From: CAYPHY01 sp964410625
GTDB lineage: Bacteria > Chloroflexota > Anaerolineae > Promineifilales > Promineifilaceae
Length of the DNA: 27,631 bases
Direction: 5' to 3'
Assembly: GCA_964410625.1 (NCBI GenBank)
Contig: CAYPHY010000056.1
Span: 1-27,631, forward strand
The number at the start of each line of letters is the position of its first letter. Within the stretch, counting starts at the first letter, position 1. Both the position numbers and the translations under genes were made by a program. Positions 5,712 to 13,289 of the stretch are shown one piece after another. The notes under the pieces were generated by a model, which saw only the letters and a program-made list of their open reading frames with translations, was not told the DNA's origin and searched no databases.

Positions 5712-8615
5712 ATGAAACGACAAATCCTCGCAATTACCAGAAAGGAGCTAAACAGCTACTTTGGCTCGCCATTGGCCTTTATCTTTATCGGCACCTTTTT
5801 GGCGGCCGTTCTCTTTATCTTTTTCACCATTGAAACCTTTTTTGCTCGTGGGCTGGCGGATGTGCGGCCGTTGTTTGGCTGGATGCCGGTGCTGCTGATC
5901 TTCCTCATCGCTGCGCTGACCATGCGCCAATGGAGCGAAGAGAAGCGCTCCGGCACACAAGAGTTGCTGCTCACCTTGCCAGTCACCCCCACCGCGTTGG
6001 TATTGGGCAAGTTTCTGGCGGTGATGGCGTTGATCGCCCTCGCGCTGGCCCTGACCTTGCCCTTGCCAATTAGCGTCGAATGGATGGGCAATCTCGACTG
6101 GGGGCCGGTCGTCGGCGGCTACCTGGCTGCCTTGTTGGTCGCCGCGGCCTATGCGGCCATCGGCCTCTTTATCTCGTCACGCACCGACAACCAGATCGTT
6201 GCCCTGATCCTGACCGTCCTCGTCAGCGGTTTCTTCTACATTCTCGGCACAAACGGCGTGACCAATCTCTTTGGCGGCGGCACGGCCAGCGAAATCCTGT
6301 GGGCCTTAGGCACAGGCAGCCGCTTTGAGAGTATTGAGCGGGGTGTGATTGACCTGCGCGACCTGCTTTATTATCTCTCGCTGACGGTCATCTTTCTGAC
6401 GCTCAATGTGGTGTCGCTCGACGCTGTGCGCTGGAGCGCGAAACATCAGGCACGGCGGCGGCGGGTGTTGCTAACGGCCGCGCTGCTCACCTTAAACCTC
6501 ATCCTGCTCAATGTCTGGCTCTTCCCGCTGCATGGGCTGCGCCTTGACCTGACCGAGCAGCGAGAATACAGCCTCTCGCCAACGACGACCGATCTCTTCA
6601 GCAGCATTCAGGAGCCGTTGCTGATCCGCGCCTACATCAGCGAACAGACGCATCCGCTGCTGGCGCCGCTGCTCCCGCAAATACGCGACATGCTGCGTGA
6701 ATATGAGATCGCCTCCGACGGCCGCATCACCGCCGAAGTGGTAGACCCGCTGCAAGACCCGGAGATCGAAGCCGAGGCCAACCAGACCTATGCCATTCGG
6801 CCGACACCCTTTTCCGTTACCGGCCGTCGCGAAGCCTCGGTGATCAACGCCTACTTCGACATCCTCGTCCGCTATGGCGACCAGACAACCATCCTCAATT
6901 TTCAGGACTTAATCCAGGTCAACCAGGGGACAGGCGGCTCGCCGAGCGTCGGCTTGCGTAACCTGGAGTATGATCTGACCAGCGCGATCAAGAAGGTGAT
7001 CTTCGGCTTCCAAAGTATAGATGCGCTGCTGGCGGCAATGGATGAGCCGGTGCGGTTGACGCTCTATGTCACCCCCAGCACCCTACCCGAATCGCTGACC
7101 ACGCTGGAAGAGAGCATTGGCGCGGTGGCGGAGGAGATTGCTGATCGCTCCAACGGCAAATTTGTCTATGGGGTGGTTGATCTGGACGCGGCTGACGCCC
7201 CTGTCACACCGGATCAGTTGCTGCAAACCTACGGGCTGCAACCCATCCCGACCTCTTTCTTTTCGGCCGATGGCTTTTACGCCCACATGATCCTCGAAGG
7301 ACCGGAGCAAGCGCAAATCCTCTATCCGCCGGAAGACCTCAGCGAAGGTGTCGTACGCAGCGAGATCGAAGCCGCCCTACGCCGCACCTCTAGCGACTTC
7401 CTGCAAACGGTCGGCATCTATACCCCCACGCCGCCACCACAAGACCCCAATATGTTGGGGATGCCGCGGCCGTTGAGCGACTATAACCTGATCCGCGAAC
7501 AGTTGCGCCAATCCTACACAGTACAATCGGTTGATCTGTCGAGCGGCCAGGTCCCGCAAAATATTGATGTGTTGCTGGTGGTCGTCGCCCAAGATCTGAG
7601 CGAGCAGGAACTGTATGCGGTTGACCAGTTTCTGATGCGCGGCGGTTCGGTGGTGCTGGCAGCCAATAACCACCAGGTGGCGGCCGAGACCTTCACCGGT
7701 GGTCTCTCTATGCTCCCAGTCCCTTCGACCAATCTCACGGCCTGGCTCGACCACATGGGCGTGGAGCTATCCGACTCGCTGGTCCTCGACCCGCAAAACC
7801 AGCCCTTCCCGGTGACGGTGGCGCGGGAGGTGGGTGGCTTCCAGGTGCAGGAGATTCAAGCGGTGGACTATCCCTACTTCCTTGATGTGCGGCCGAACGC
7901 CATGGACACCAGCAATCCCATCCTGGCTAATCTCCCGGCGGTGACGATCAACTGGGCTTCGCCGGTGACAATTGACGAAGCGGCGAACGAGGAGCGAGAA
8001 ACGTCGGTCCTGTTGCAATCCAGCCCCAATTCCTGGCTGAGCAGCGACGACAACATCCAGCCTGATTTCAGCCTCTATCCCGAAACGGGCTTCCCTCCTG
8101 GCACGGAGCAGCAGGCCTATCCGCTGGCCGTCTCGCTGCAAGGGCAGTTCGAGAGTTACTTCCAGGACCGGCCGTTGCCCTTTGGCGAAGAGGCCGAAGC
8201 GGAGGCGGCCGAAGGGGAAGAAGCGGCCCCCACCGAGACGCCGCCGCTACTCAGCACGATCAATGTCTCGCCCGATTCCAGCCGCCTGGTCGTCATTGGC
8301 AGCAACGCCTTTGTTGAAGATTTTGTGCTCAATCTCTCTTCGGCGCTGACCCAGGACCGCTATCTGGCGAACCTGCAATTCCTGCAAAACGCGGTGGATT
8401 GGTCGGCCGAAGACCTCGACCTGCTGGCGATCCGCTCGCGCGGCACGGTGTCGCGGCTGCTCAATCCGCTGACCGAGAGCCAGCAATCAGCCTGGGAAAT
8501 CGGCAACTACGCCATTGCCCTGGCGGCGCTGTTGGCTATCTTCATCGCCTGGCGCGTCCGCGGCCGCAGCGAACGGCCGATGCAGTTGACGCAACGGCCG
8601 GTGGTGGAAGGATGA
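5712..8615 (+). CDS. fused ABC-2 permease (GldF-like) and GldG-like auxiliary protein
   Basis: One 967-residue chain combines two proteins that are separate GldF and GldG in Flavobacterium. Residues 1-240 form a six-span ABC-2 permease (spans near 22-45, 57-76, 100-120, 134-155, 163-183 and 218-238). A seventh span (about 250-272, LLTLNLILLNVWLFPLHG) leads into the GldG part: LDLTEQREYSLSPTTTDLF is the typical entry motif. A large extracytoplasmic region follows (about 275-925) and includes an acidic stretch at about 826-846. The protein ends with a last span at 933-947 and a basic tail (RVRGRSER). AAGGAGG precedes the ATG. It probably forms the membrane channel powered by the preceding ATPase; the DUF4340 protein is likely its partner. 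The stop (8613-8615) lies within a GAAGGATGA word of the next spacer. Confidence 0.88.
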   Translation: MKRQILAITRKELNSYFGSPLAFIFIGTFLAAVLFIFFTIETFFARGLADVRPLFGWMPVLLIFLIAALTMRQWSEEKRSGTQELLLTLPVTPTALVLGKFLAVMALIALALALTLPLPISVEWMGNLDWGPVVGGYLAALLVAAAYAAIGLFISSRTDNQIVALILTVLVSGFFYILGTNGVTNLFGGGTASEILWALGTGSRFESIERGVIDLRDLLYYLSLTVIFLTLNVVSLDAVRWSAKHQARRRRVLLTAALLTLNLILLNVWLFPLHGLRLDLTEQREYSLSPTTTDLFSSIQEPLLIRAYISEQTHPLLAPLLPQIRDMLREYEIASDGRITAEVVDPLQDPEIEAEANQTYAIRPTPFSVTGRREASVINAYFDILVRYGDQTTILNFQDLIQVNQGTGGSPSVGLRNLEYDLTSAIKKVIFGFQSIDALLAAMDEPVRLTLYVTPSTLPESLTTLEESIGAVAEEIADRSNGKFVYGVVDLDAADAPVTPDQLLQTYGLQPIPTSFFSADGFYAHMILEGPEQAQILYPPEDLSEGVVRSEIEAALRRTSSDFLQTVGIYTPTPPPQDPNMLGMPRPLSDYNLIREQLRQSYTVQSVDLSSGQVPQNIDVLLVVVAQDLSEQELYAVDQFLMRGGSVVLAANNHQVAAETFTGGLSMLPVPSTNLTAWLDHMGVELSDSLVLDPQNQPFPVTVAREVGGFQVQEIQAVDYPYFLDVRPNAMDTSNPILANLPAVTINWASPVTIDEAANEERETSVLLQSSPNSWLSSDDNIQPDFSLYPETGFPPGTEQQAYPLAVSLQGQFESYFQDRPLPFGEEAEAEAAEGEEAAPTETPPLLSTINVSPDSSRLVVIGSNAFVEDFVLNLSSALTQDRYLANLQFLQNAVDWSAEDLDLLAIRSRGTVSRLLNPLTESQQSAWEIGNYAIALAALLAIFIAWRVRGRSERPMQLTQRPVVEG

Positions 8616-8691
8616 GCAATAAAGGATGAAGGATAAGGGATGAAGGCTGAAGGATGAAAGCTAATTCAGCCCTCATCCTTCAGCCTTCATC
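8607..8691. repeat. GAAGGATGA word array with perfect 19-bp hairpin
   Basis: GATGAAGGCTGAAGGATGA at 8639-8657 pairs without mismatch with 8673-8691 around a 15-base loop. Further AAGGATGA words precede it, the first supplying the TGA stop of the GldF-GldG gene. The right arm ends five bases before AGGAGGTGA, the ribosome site of the DUF4340 gene, so folding could affect its translation or mark a processing site within the operon. Confidence 0.7.
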
Positions 8692-8707
8692 CTTTAGGAG
8701 GTGAAGC

Positions 8708-9691
8708 ATGACACGACTACAACAAATACTCAGTGGATTGTTGGTTTTACAACTGCTGCTGGTCGGCTTTGTCTTTTGGCCGCGAACGGCCGCTGGGGAA
8801 AGTGGTCCGTTGCTGTCGGAGTTTGCGGCCGATGATGTGACCGGTATCCGCATTGAAGACGGGACGACTGATGAGCAAGTCGCTTTGGCGCTGGTGGATA
8901 ATGAATGGGTGTTGGACAATGGCAGCGGTTATCCGGCCAATGGATCGCAGATCAGCGAACTGCTGACCAAGCTGGCGGAGATGCAAAGCAACCGGTTGGT
9001 GGCGCAGACGGCGACCAGCCACCGCCGCCTACAAGTGGCTGAAGATGACTTTGTGCGTCGTCTGACGCTGACAACGGCCGGTGGCGAGACCACCACCCTC
9101 TATGTCGGCCGCGCCCCCACCGCCCAGGCCACTCACGTGCGCCTGGAGGAGCAAGACGAAGTTTATCTGATTAATAATCTCGCTAATTGGGAGATCAACG
9201 CAGCGATTAACAACTGGATTGATACGAGTTATACGGCTGTCGAACGCGACAGCCTCACCAGCCTGACGCTAGAGAATGCCAACGGCACGTTTGAGTTCCG
9301 AAAAGAGGGCAATAACTGGACTTATAGCGGTTTGGCGGAAGGGGAAAGCTTTAATCAGACGCCCTTCAACGGCCTCCTCAGCCGTCTGGTTTCTCTATCC
9401 ATAAAGGAGCCGCTTGGCATAGAGGAGCAGCCGGAGTATGGGCTGGATGAACCGGCGGCTGTGCTGACCGTCACCACGACCAACGACGAGGGCGAGGGGC
9501 AAACCAATACATTGGCCATTGGCGCGGCAGACGAGGAAAGCGAGACCACGATTGTCAAGTGGTCTGCTTCGCCTTACTATGTCCGGGTGTCATCATCTAG
9601 TGTGCAGTCGCTGACTGAACACACGGCCGAAACGTTTATTCAGACAGCGGCCGAGGAGACGCCAATAACGACGCCGGAAGCTGGAGATTAA
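8708..9691 (+). CDS. DUF4340 domain-containing protein
   Basis: Third gene of the ABC operon. Residues about 8-26 form one membrane span or signal anchor (LSGLLVLQLLLVGFVFWP). The rest is outside and shows the repeated beta-rich DUF4340 pattern: residues 43-75 (VTGIRIEDGT, then VALALVDNEWVLDNGSGYPA) and again from about 176 (LTSLTLENANGTFEFRKEGN, NNWTYSG). Each copy is like a small domain that binds the GldG ectodomain or a substrate. Proteins of this family often sit next to GldG-like genes, and their molecular job is not known. AGGAGGTGA at 8696-8704 gives a strong start at 8708. The C-terminus is rich in T and E. Transcription probably stops at 9760-9797. Confidence 0.85.
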   Translation: MTRLQQILSGLLVLQLLLVGFVFWPRTAAGESGPLLSEFAADDVTGIRIEDGTTDEQVALALVDNEWVLDNGSGYPANGSQISELLTKLAEMQSNRLVAQTATSHRRLQVAEDDFVRRLTLTTAGGETTTLYVGRAPTAQATHVRLEEQDEVYLINNLANWEINAAINNWIDTSYTAVERDSLTSLTLENANGTFEFRKEGNNWTYSGLAEGESFNQTPFNGLLSRLVSLSIKEPLGIEEQPEYGLDEPAAVLTVTTTNDEGEGQTNTLAIGAADEESETTIVKWSASPYYVRVSSSSVQSLTEHTAETFIQTAAEETPITTPEAGD

Positions 9692-9759
9692 AACAACCGC
9701 ACGGGATGTATTCAACATGTTTCCCGTCCTAGGCGGACGTTTCGAGGTTCGGTTGCTTG

Positions 9760-9797
9760 AAAGCCTGTCTGATGTCTGTGATCAGACAGGCTTTTTG
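9760..9797 (+). terminator. intrinsic terminator of the ABC operon
   Basis: AAAGCCTGTCTGAT (9760-9773) pairs exactly with ATCAGACAGGCTTT (9781-9794) around a 7-base loop and runs into a T-run. This is a standard Rho-independent terminator, unlike the T-less word hairpins elsewhere in the window. A weaker ACGGGA/TCCCGT stem lies just upstream at 9701-9727. Confidence 0.9.
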
Positions 9798-9821
9798 TTG
9801 TGTCGTTAGGACAGGTATAAT
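9793..9821 (+). promoter_or_regulatory. sigma70-type promoter candidate for the small membrane protein
   Basis: TATAAT at 9816-9821 is a perfect -10 box. A weak -35 (TTTTGT at 9793-9798, 17-base spacer, or TTGTTG at 9795-9800, 15-base spacer) overlaps the tail of the terminator. It sits about 40 bases before the start of the 37-residue gene and would drive it and perhaps the FemAB gene. Confidence 0.5.
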
Positions 9822-9860
9822 AAGCGCAGACCTATCGAACGCAGAGCAACCGGAGCTATT

Positions 9861-9974
9861 ATGGACACAGGGACTACTTCATCTTTATTCAACATCATCG
9901 CCTTTCTCTTTGCCGCCATCGTCATCGTCGGCCTCATAGTGTACGCAGGCTTGATCAGCCGACGCTCGAAGTAG
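9861..9974 (+). CDS. 37-residue single-span membrane protein
   Basis: A short gene with its own signals: GGAG at 9852-9855, five bases before the ATG, and a perfect TATAAT upstream. The product has a short polar N-terminus (MDTGTTSS), one hydrophobic stretch of about 24 residues (from LFNIIAFLFAAIVIVGLIVY on) and a basic end (SRRSK), so the C-terminus is expected in the cytoplasm. It ends 32 bases before the FemAB gene. I do not recognise the family. Such proteins often modulate a larger membrane partner; the neighbours leave the partner open. Confidence 0.6.
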   Translation: MDTGTTSSLFNIIAFLFAAIVIVGLIVYAGLISRRSK

Positions 9975-10006
9975 CGTGGCAGGTTTCTACTCGCCACTCG
10001 CCACTC

Positions 10007-11122
10007 ATGCACACCACCGCCGAACCCACTTACCGCGCCTCAACCTTTAAGGTCGAACGCTCGCCCGCCACCTGGAAGCAGGCGTTGGCGCGGCTGCCCT
10101 ATGCTCATGCGCTACAAAGCTGGGCCTGGGCTGATCTCAAGTCGCGCTGGGGCTGGACGCCGATCCCGCTGACGATGACCATCGCCCAGAGCAGTTGGGA
10201 GCCGGTGGCGGCCGCGCTGGTGCTGAAACGGCAAGCTCCGCGATTACCCTTTTCGATCCTCTATGTCCCGCGCGGCCCCGCCCTCGACTATCGTGATCCC
10301 GATCTACGCCGCCATGTGCTGGCGCAATTGGAACGGCTGGCACATCAAGAGCGAGCAATTTTTATTAAGATTGATCCGGAAGTGGTTTACCAGTTTAGGG
10401 GCGAGACTGGGAGAGTGTCTCCCACGGGGAAGTCGTTGGTTCAGGATTTGCAGCGGCGTGGCTGGCGGTTTTCGGCCGAGCAGATACAATTTCGCAACAC
10501 CGTTGAGCTACCGCTGGAGGAAAGCGAGGAAGCGCTGTTGGCGGCGATGAAGCAGAAAACGCGCTATAACATTCGCCTGGCGGGTCGCAAGGGCGTTGCG
10601 GTGCGTCCGGCGACCCCGGCCGACTTTCCGACCATCGCCGCGATGTACCAGGAGACCGCGCGACGCAATCGCTTTACGGCACGGCCGACGGAGTATTACC
10701 TCGACGCCTGGCAGACCTTTTACAACGCCGGAATGGCCCATCCATTGATCGCTGAGTTTGAGGGGCGGCCGTTGGCCGCTGTCGTCATTGTCCGCTTTGG
10801 TGACCGGGCGATTTATATGTATGGGGCCTCCAACGAACAAGAGCGGCAACGAATGCCCACCTATCTGCTGCAATGGGAGGCTATCCGCTGGGCAAAGGCG
10901 CAAGGTTGTCGCGTCTATGACTTTTGGGGCGCGCCGGATGAATTTGTGGAAAGCGACCGGATGTGGGGCGTCTGGCGCTTTAAGGAAGGGTTCAACGGTC
11001 AGGTGGTCAGCTTTGTCGGCGCGTGGGACTATGTGGCGCTGCCGTTTTGGTACTGGCTGTACACGGCCGTCATGCCCCGTTATCTCGATTTTCTGCGCGG
11101 CCGCGTGAATAGTAATCGGTAA
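10007..11122 (+). CDS. FemAB/FemX-family aminoacyltransferase (peptidoglycan bridge-type)
   Basis: Enzymes of this family move an amino acid from aminoacyl-tRNA to the lipid II peptide stem; others in the GNAT-like superfamily acylate other substrates. The double GNAT-like layout is visible: residues about 15-130 (LPYAHALQSWAWADLKSRWG, then the FIKIDPEV strand) and about 160-360 with VELPLEESEEALLAAMKQKT, KTRYNIRLAGRKGV, MYQETARRNRFTARP, the GRPLAAVVIVRFGDRAIYMY core and the ending FWGAPDE, VWRFKEGFNG. The coiled arm of true FemA is absent, as in FemX/MurM-like members. There is no Shine-Dalgarno: the ATG directly follows CTCGCCACTCGCCACTC words. The last residues SNR and the TAA stop are written by the next repeat. 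About 15 residues near 130-142 look like an added loop. Confidence 0.83.
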   Translation: MHTTAEPTYRASTFKVERSPATWKQALARLPYAHALQSWAWADLKSRWGWTPIPLTMTIAQSSWEPVAAALVLKRQAPRLPFSILYVPRGPALDYRDPDLRRHVLAQLERLAHQERAIFIKIDPEVVYQFRGETGRVSPTGKSLVQDLQRRGWRFSAEQIQFRNTVELPLEESEEALLAAMKQKTRYNIRLAGRKGVAVRPATPADFPTIAAMYQETARRNRFTARPTEYYLDAWQTFYNAGMAHPLIAEFEGRPLAAVVIVRFGDRAIYMYGASNEQERQRMPTYLLQWEAIRWAKAQGCRVYDFWGAPDEFVESDRMWGVWRFKEGFNGQVVSFVGAWDYVALPFWYWLYTAVMPRYLDFLRGRVNSNR

Positions 11123-11173
11123 TCGGTATTCGGTAATCGGATTACTGATCACCGATTACCGAATACCGATTAC
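11111..11173. repeat. iterated GTAATCGG spacer with perfect 22-bp hairpin
   Basis: The arm at 11119-11140 (GTAATCGG, TATTCGG, TAATCGG) pairs perfectly with 11152-11173 around an 11-base loop. The first AGTAATCGGTAA word encodes SNR and the stop of the FemAB gene. The element ends 15 bases before the GGGAGA site of the dehydrogenase gene. No T-run follows, so a standard terminator is unlikely. Confidence 0.75.
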
Positions 11174-11198
11174 TGGTTTCAAAGAACGGGAGAAAACA

Positions 11199-12278
11199 AT
11201 GAGCCAAACGATTGTGGTATTAGAAGGGGACCAGACCGGACAGGAGCTATTGGACGAGGCGTTGCGCGTGCTGGCCCCTGATGTGATTCGCCTGGAGCTG
11301 GAACTGCTACATTATGATTTGAGCCTGGAAAATCGCCGCGCGACGGCTAACCAGGTGGTCTTTGAATCCGGGAAAGCGATCCGTGAACACCGGCTGGGGC
11401 TGAAGGCGGCGACGATCACCCCGGAAGTGAAGGGGGATGTGGGCAGCCCCAATCGTATCTTGCGCGAAGAGATGGACGCGGAAGTGATCCTCCGCACCGG
11501 CAGGCGTATCCCTGGCGTGCGACCGGTGGGCGGCATCTATGCGCCGATTAGCGTCGTGCGCATGGCTATCGAAGACGCTTATGGCGCAAAGGAGTGGCGC
11601 GAAGGGGAGCCGGGGTCAATGGACGAACGCGCTTACCGCACCGAGAAGATCACCCGCCGCGTCTGCCATCATGTAGCCGAATTTGCCTTCCGACACGCCC
11701 GCCAAAATCGCGCCAAAGTCTTTGGCGGCCCCAAATATACGGTCAGCCCTGTTTATGAGGGGATGTTTAAGGAGGAGATGGACGCGGCCGCTGCTCGCCA
11801 CCCGGATGTGCGCTATGAACCACAATTGATTGACGCCACATTCGCCTTGCTGCTGGCGACTACCGGTGATCCCCTGGTCATTCCTACCCTGAACCGCGAC
11901 GGCGATCTGCTCTCTGATATGGTCTTGCAGATGTTTGGCTCAATTGCCGGATCGGAGTCTATGGTCATCTCTGTAGACGATGAGGGGCAGGTGGATTGTG
12001 TGCTGGCCGAAGCACCACATGGGACCGCCCCCAGTTTGTTCGGCCGCAACGTCGCCAACCCGATGGCGATGATCCTCGCCGCTGCCGCTTTGCTCTCCTA
12101 TATGGACGAGCGCGAGGCCAAGCTTGCCAGCCGTGCCATTTACGAAAGCACGCTGGAAACGGTCTACGATGGTATTCGCACGGCCGATCTCAGCGGCTCC
12201 GCCCATACCGATGAATTCACCAACGAGGTCATCCGCCGCGTCAAATCCAAGATCGAGGTCTGGTCGAGTCTGACGTAA
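11199..12278 (+). CDS. isocitrate/isopropylmalate dehydrogenase family protein
   Basis: NAD(P)-dependent beta-decarboxylating dehydrogenase fold. Seen: an N-terminal strand VVLEGDQTGQELLDEALRVL (GDxxG entry), TPEVKGDVGSPNRILREEMD at about 74-93 for the substrate arginines, GGPKYTVSPVYEGMFKEEM near 175-195, the metal-binding NRDGDLLSDM near 231-241, and EAPHGTAPSLFGRNVANPMA near 270-290 for the cofactor. At 359 residues it has the length of IPMDH/homoisocitrate-type members. The VILRTGRRIPGV segment differs from the YANxRP of IPMDH and suits an isocitrate dehydrogenase of the short type, but this is not decisive. GGGAGA precedes the ATG. No leucine genes are nearby, which favours a central-metabolism role. 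Confidence 0.82.
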   Translation: MSQTIVVLEGDQTGQELLDEALRVLAPDVIRLELELLHYDLSLENRRATANQVVFESGKAIREHRLGLKAATITPEVKGDVGSPNRILREEMDAEVILRTGRRIPGVRPVGGIYAPISVVRMAIEDAYGAKEWREGEPGSMDERAYRTEKITRRVCHHVAEFAFRHARQNRAKVFGGPKYTVSPVYEGMFKEEMDAAAARHPDVRYEPQLIDATFALLLATTGDPLVIPTLNRDGDLLSDMVLQMFGSIAGSESMVISVDDEGQVDCVLAEAPHGTAPSLFGRNVANPMAMILAAAALLSYMDEREAKLASRAIYESTLETVYDGIRTADLSGSAHTDEFTNEVIRRVKSKIEVWSSLT

Positions 12279-12355
12279 TCAGCAGGAGGAGTGGCAAGTG
12301 GGGAGTGCGGAGTGGAGAGTGAAGCGGTTCAGTCTCCCAATCTCCCAGTCTCCTA
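12279..12355. repeat. iterated-word spacer (GGAGTG and TCTCCCA words) between convergent genes
   Basis: GTGGGGAGTGCGGAGTGGAG is followed by TCTCCCAATCTCCCAGTCTC. The 13-mer at 12343-12355 is the inverse of 570-582 inside the methyltransferase gene. The last three bases form the TAG stop (minus strand) of the PhzF-family gene. No long perfect hairpin was found. Confidence 0.6.
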
Positions 12356-13249
12356 TATTGTAAGTTCGCCGCGAATCACAGTGGCGGCCTGGCCGCCAAC
12401 CTGGACGGTGGTGATCTCATCCGGTGTGCCAACCACCGTCACATAGGCTTGTCCCGGCCGTCCCATCCAATGCCCCTGTTCGGCAATAAAGGAAGGCTCC
12501 TGAATCAGGCGATAATGCCAGAGATAGGCGGCCATTCCGCCCGTTGCTGAGCCGGTGAAGGGGTCTTCAAAGGTGTCCGGTGGTAGCCCAAAGTGGCGAG
12601 CAAAGGTGCGGCCATCGGCCGTTGCTCCCTGAAGACAAAACAGATGGGGGCTGAAAAAGTCTATCTGTTGCTGAAAGTCGCCATAGGCACTCAGGTTCGG
12701 CCGGGCGCGGCGTAACGCCTCCTGGCTACGCAGGGGAATCATCAGTTGTGGCGTGCCGGTGCTGACGGTTTGGATAGGCAGATCGGGGAGAATATCATCG
12801 GCCGAGAGGCTGAAGAGCGGAGCAATCTCCTCAGCGGCATAGGTTCGCAAAAACTGCGGCGTTTTTTGCGACATAATAATCCGCTGTACCTGCCCATTTT
12901 CGCTGTAGATGTCAATCGGGATCACGCCGACTTGCAATTCCAGGCTGATGCGCGTGTGGGTGGTAGATGGATCGAGGGTCAGACGGCCGCTATCAATTAA
13001 GGCCCAGATCGTGGCAATCGTTGGATGTCCGGCAAGGGGGATTTCGGCTGCCGGAGTGAAATACCGTGCCCGCACATCGGCCACATCGGAGCGCAAGACA
13101 AAGGCTGTTTCTGAGAGATTGTTTTCCTGGGCAATCGCCTGCATGGTGTCTACATCTAGTGTGTCTGCCTCGAATATCACCGCACAGGGGTTGCCGCTGA
13201 GTGGCCGGTTGGTAAAAGCGTCTACTTGCATAAAAGGAAAGGTTGCCAT
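12353..13249 (-). CDS. PhzF family protein (isomerase/epimerase fold)
   Basis: The family has the diaminopimelate-epimerase fold; PhzF itself isomerises an intermediate of phenazine synthesis, but most relatives have unknown substrates. The start of the fold is clear (PFMQVDAFTNRPLSGNPCAV, residues 5-24), with the catalytic glutamate E47 in NNLSETAFV, then RYFTPAAEIPLAGHPTIAT and, in the second half, EDPFTGSATGGMAAYLW. Length 298 fits. Start ATG 13249 is 8 bases after AGAGGA; a GTG 30 bases upstream lacks a site. The metallophosphoesterase gene lies 36 bases upstream on the same strand, so the two are probably co-transcribed. No phenazine genes are present. The TAG stop is part of the spacer repeat. 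Confidence 0.92.
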   Translation of the reverse strand: MATFPFMQVDAFTNRPLSGNPCAVIFEADTLDVDTMQAIAQENNLSETAFVLRSDVADVRARYFTPAAEIPLAGHPTIATIWALIDSGRLTLDPSTTHTRISLELQVGVIPIDIYSENGQVQRIIMSQKTPQFLRTYAAEEIAPLFSLSADDILPDLPIQTVSTGTPQLMIPLRSQEALRRARPNLSAYGDFQQQIDFFSPHLFCLQGATADGRTFARHFGLPPDTFEDPFTGSATGGMAAYLWHYRLIQEPSFIAEQGHWMGRPGQAYVTVVGTPDEITTVQVGGQAATVIRGELTI

Positions 13250-13265
13250 TTTATTTATCCTCTCT

Positions 13266-13289
13266 ACGCGGGTAAACAACCCGCGCTAC
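13266..13289. repeat. 24-base dispersed repeat, copy 2
   Basis: Starts ACGCGGGT and ends AACCCGCGCTAC, with arms GCGGGT/ACCCGC. It matches the element at 1102-1125 at 20 of 24 positions. It supplies the TAG stop (13286-13288, minus strand) of the metallophosphoesterase gene and nearly fills the spacer before the ribosome site of the PhzF-family gene. Confidence 0.65.
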
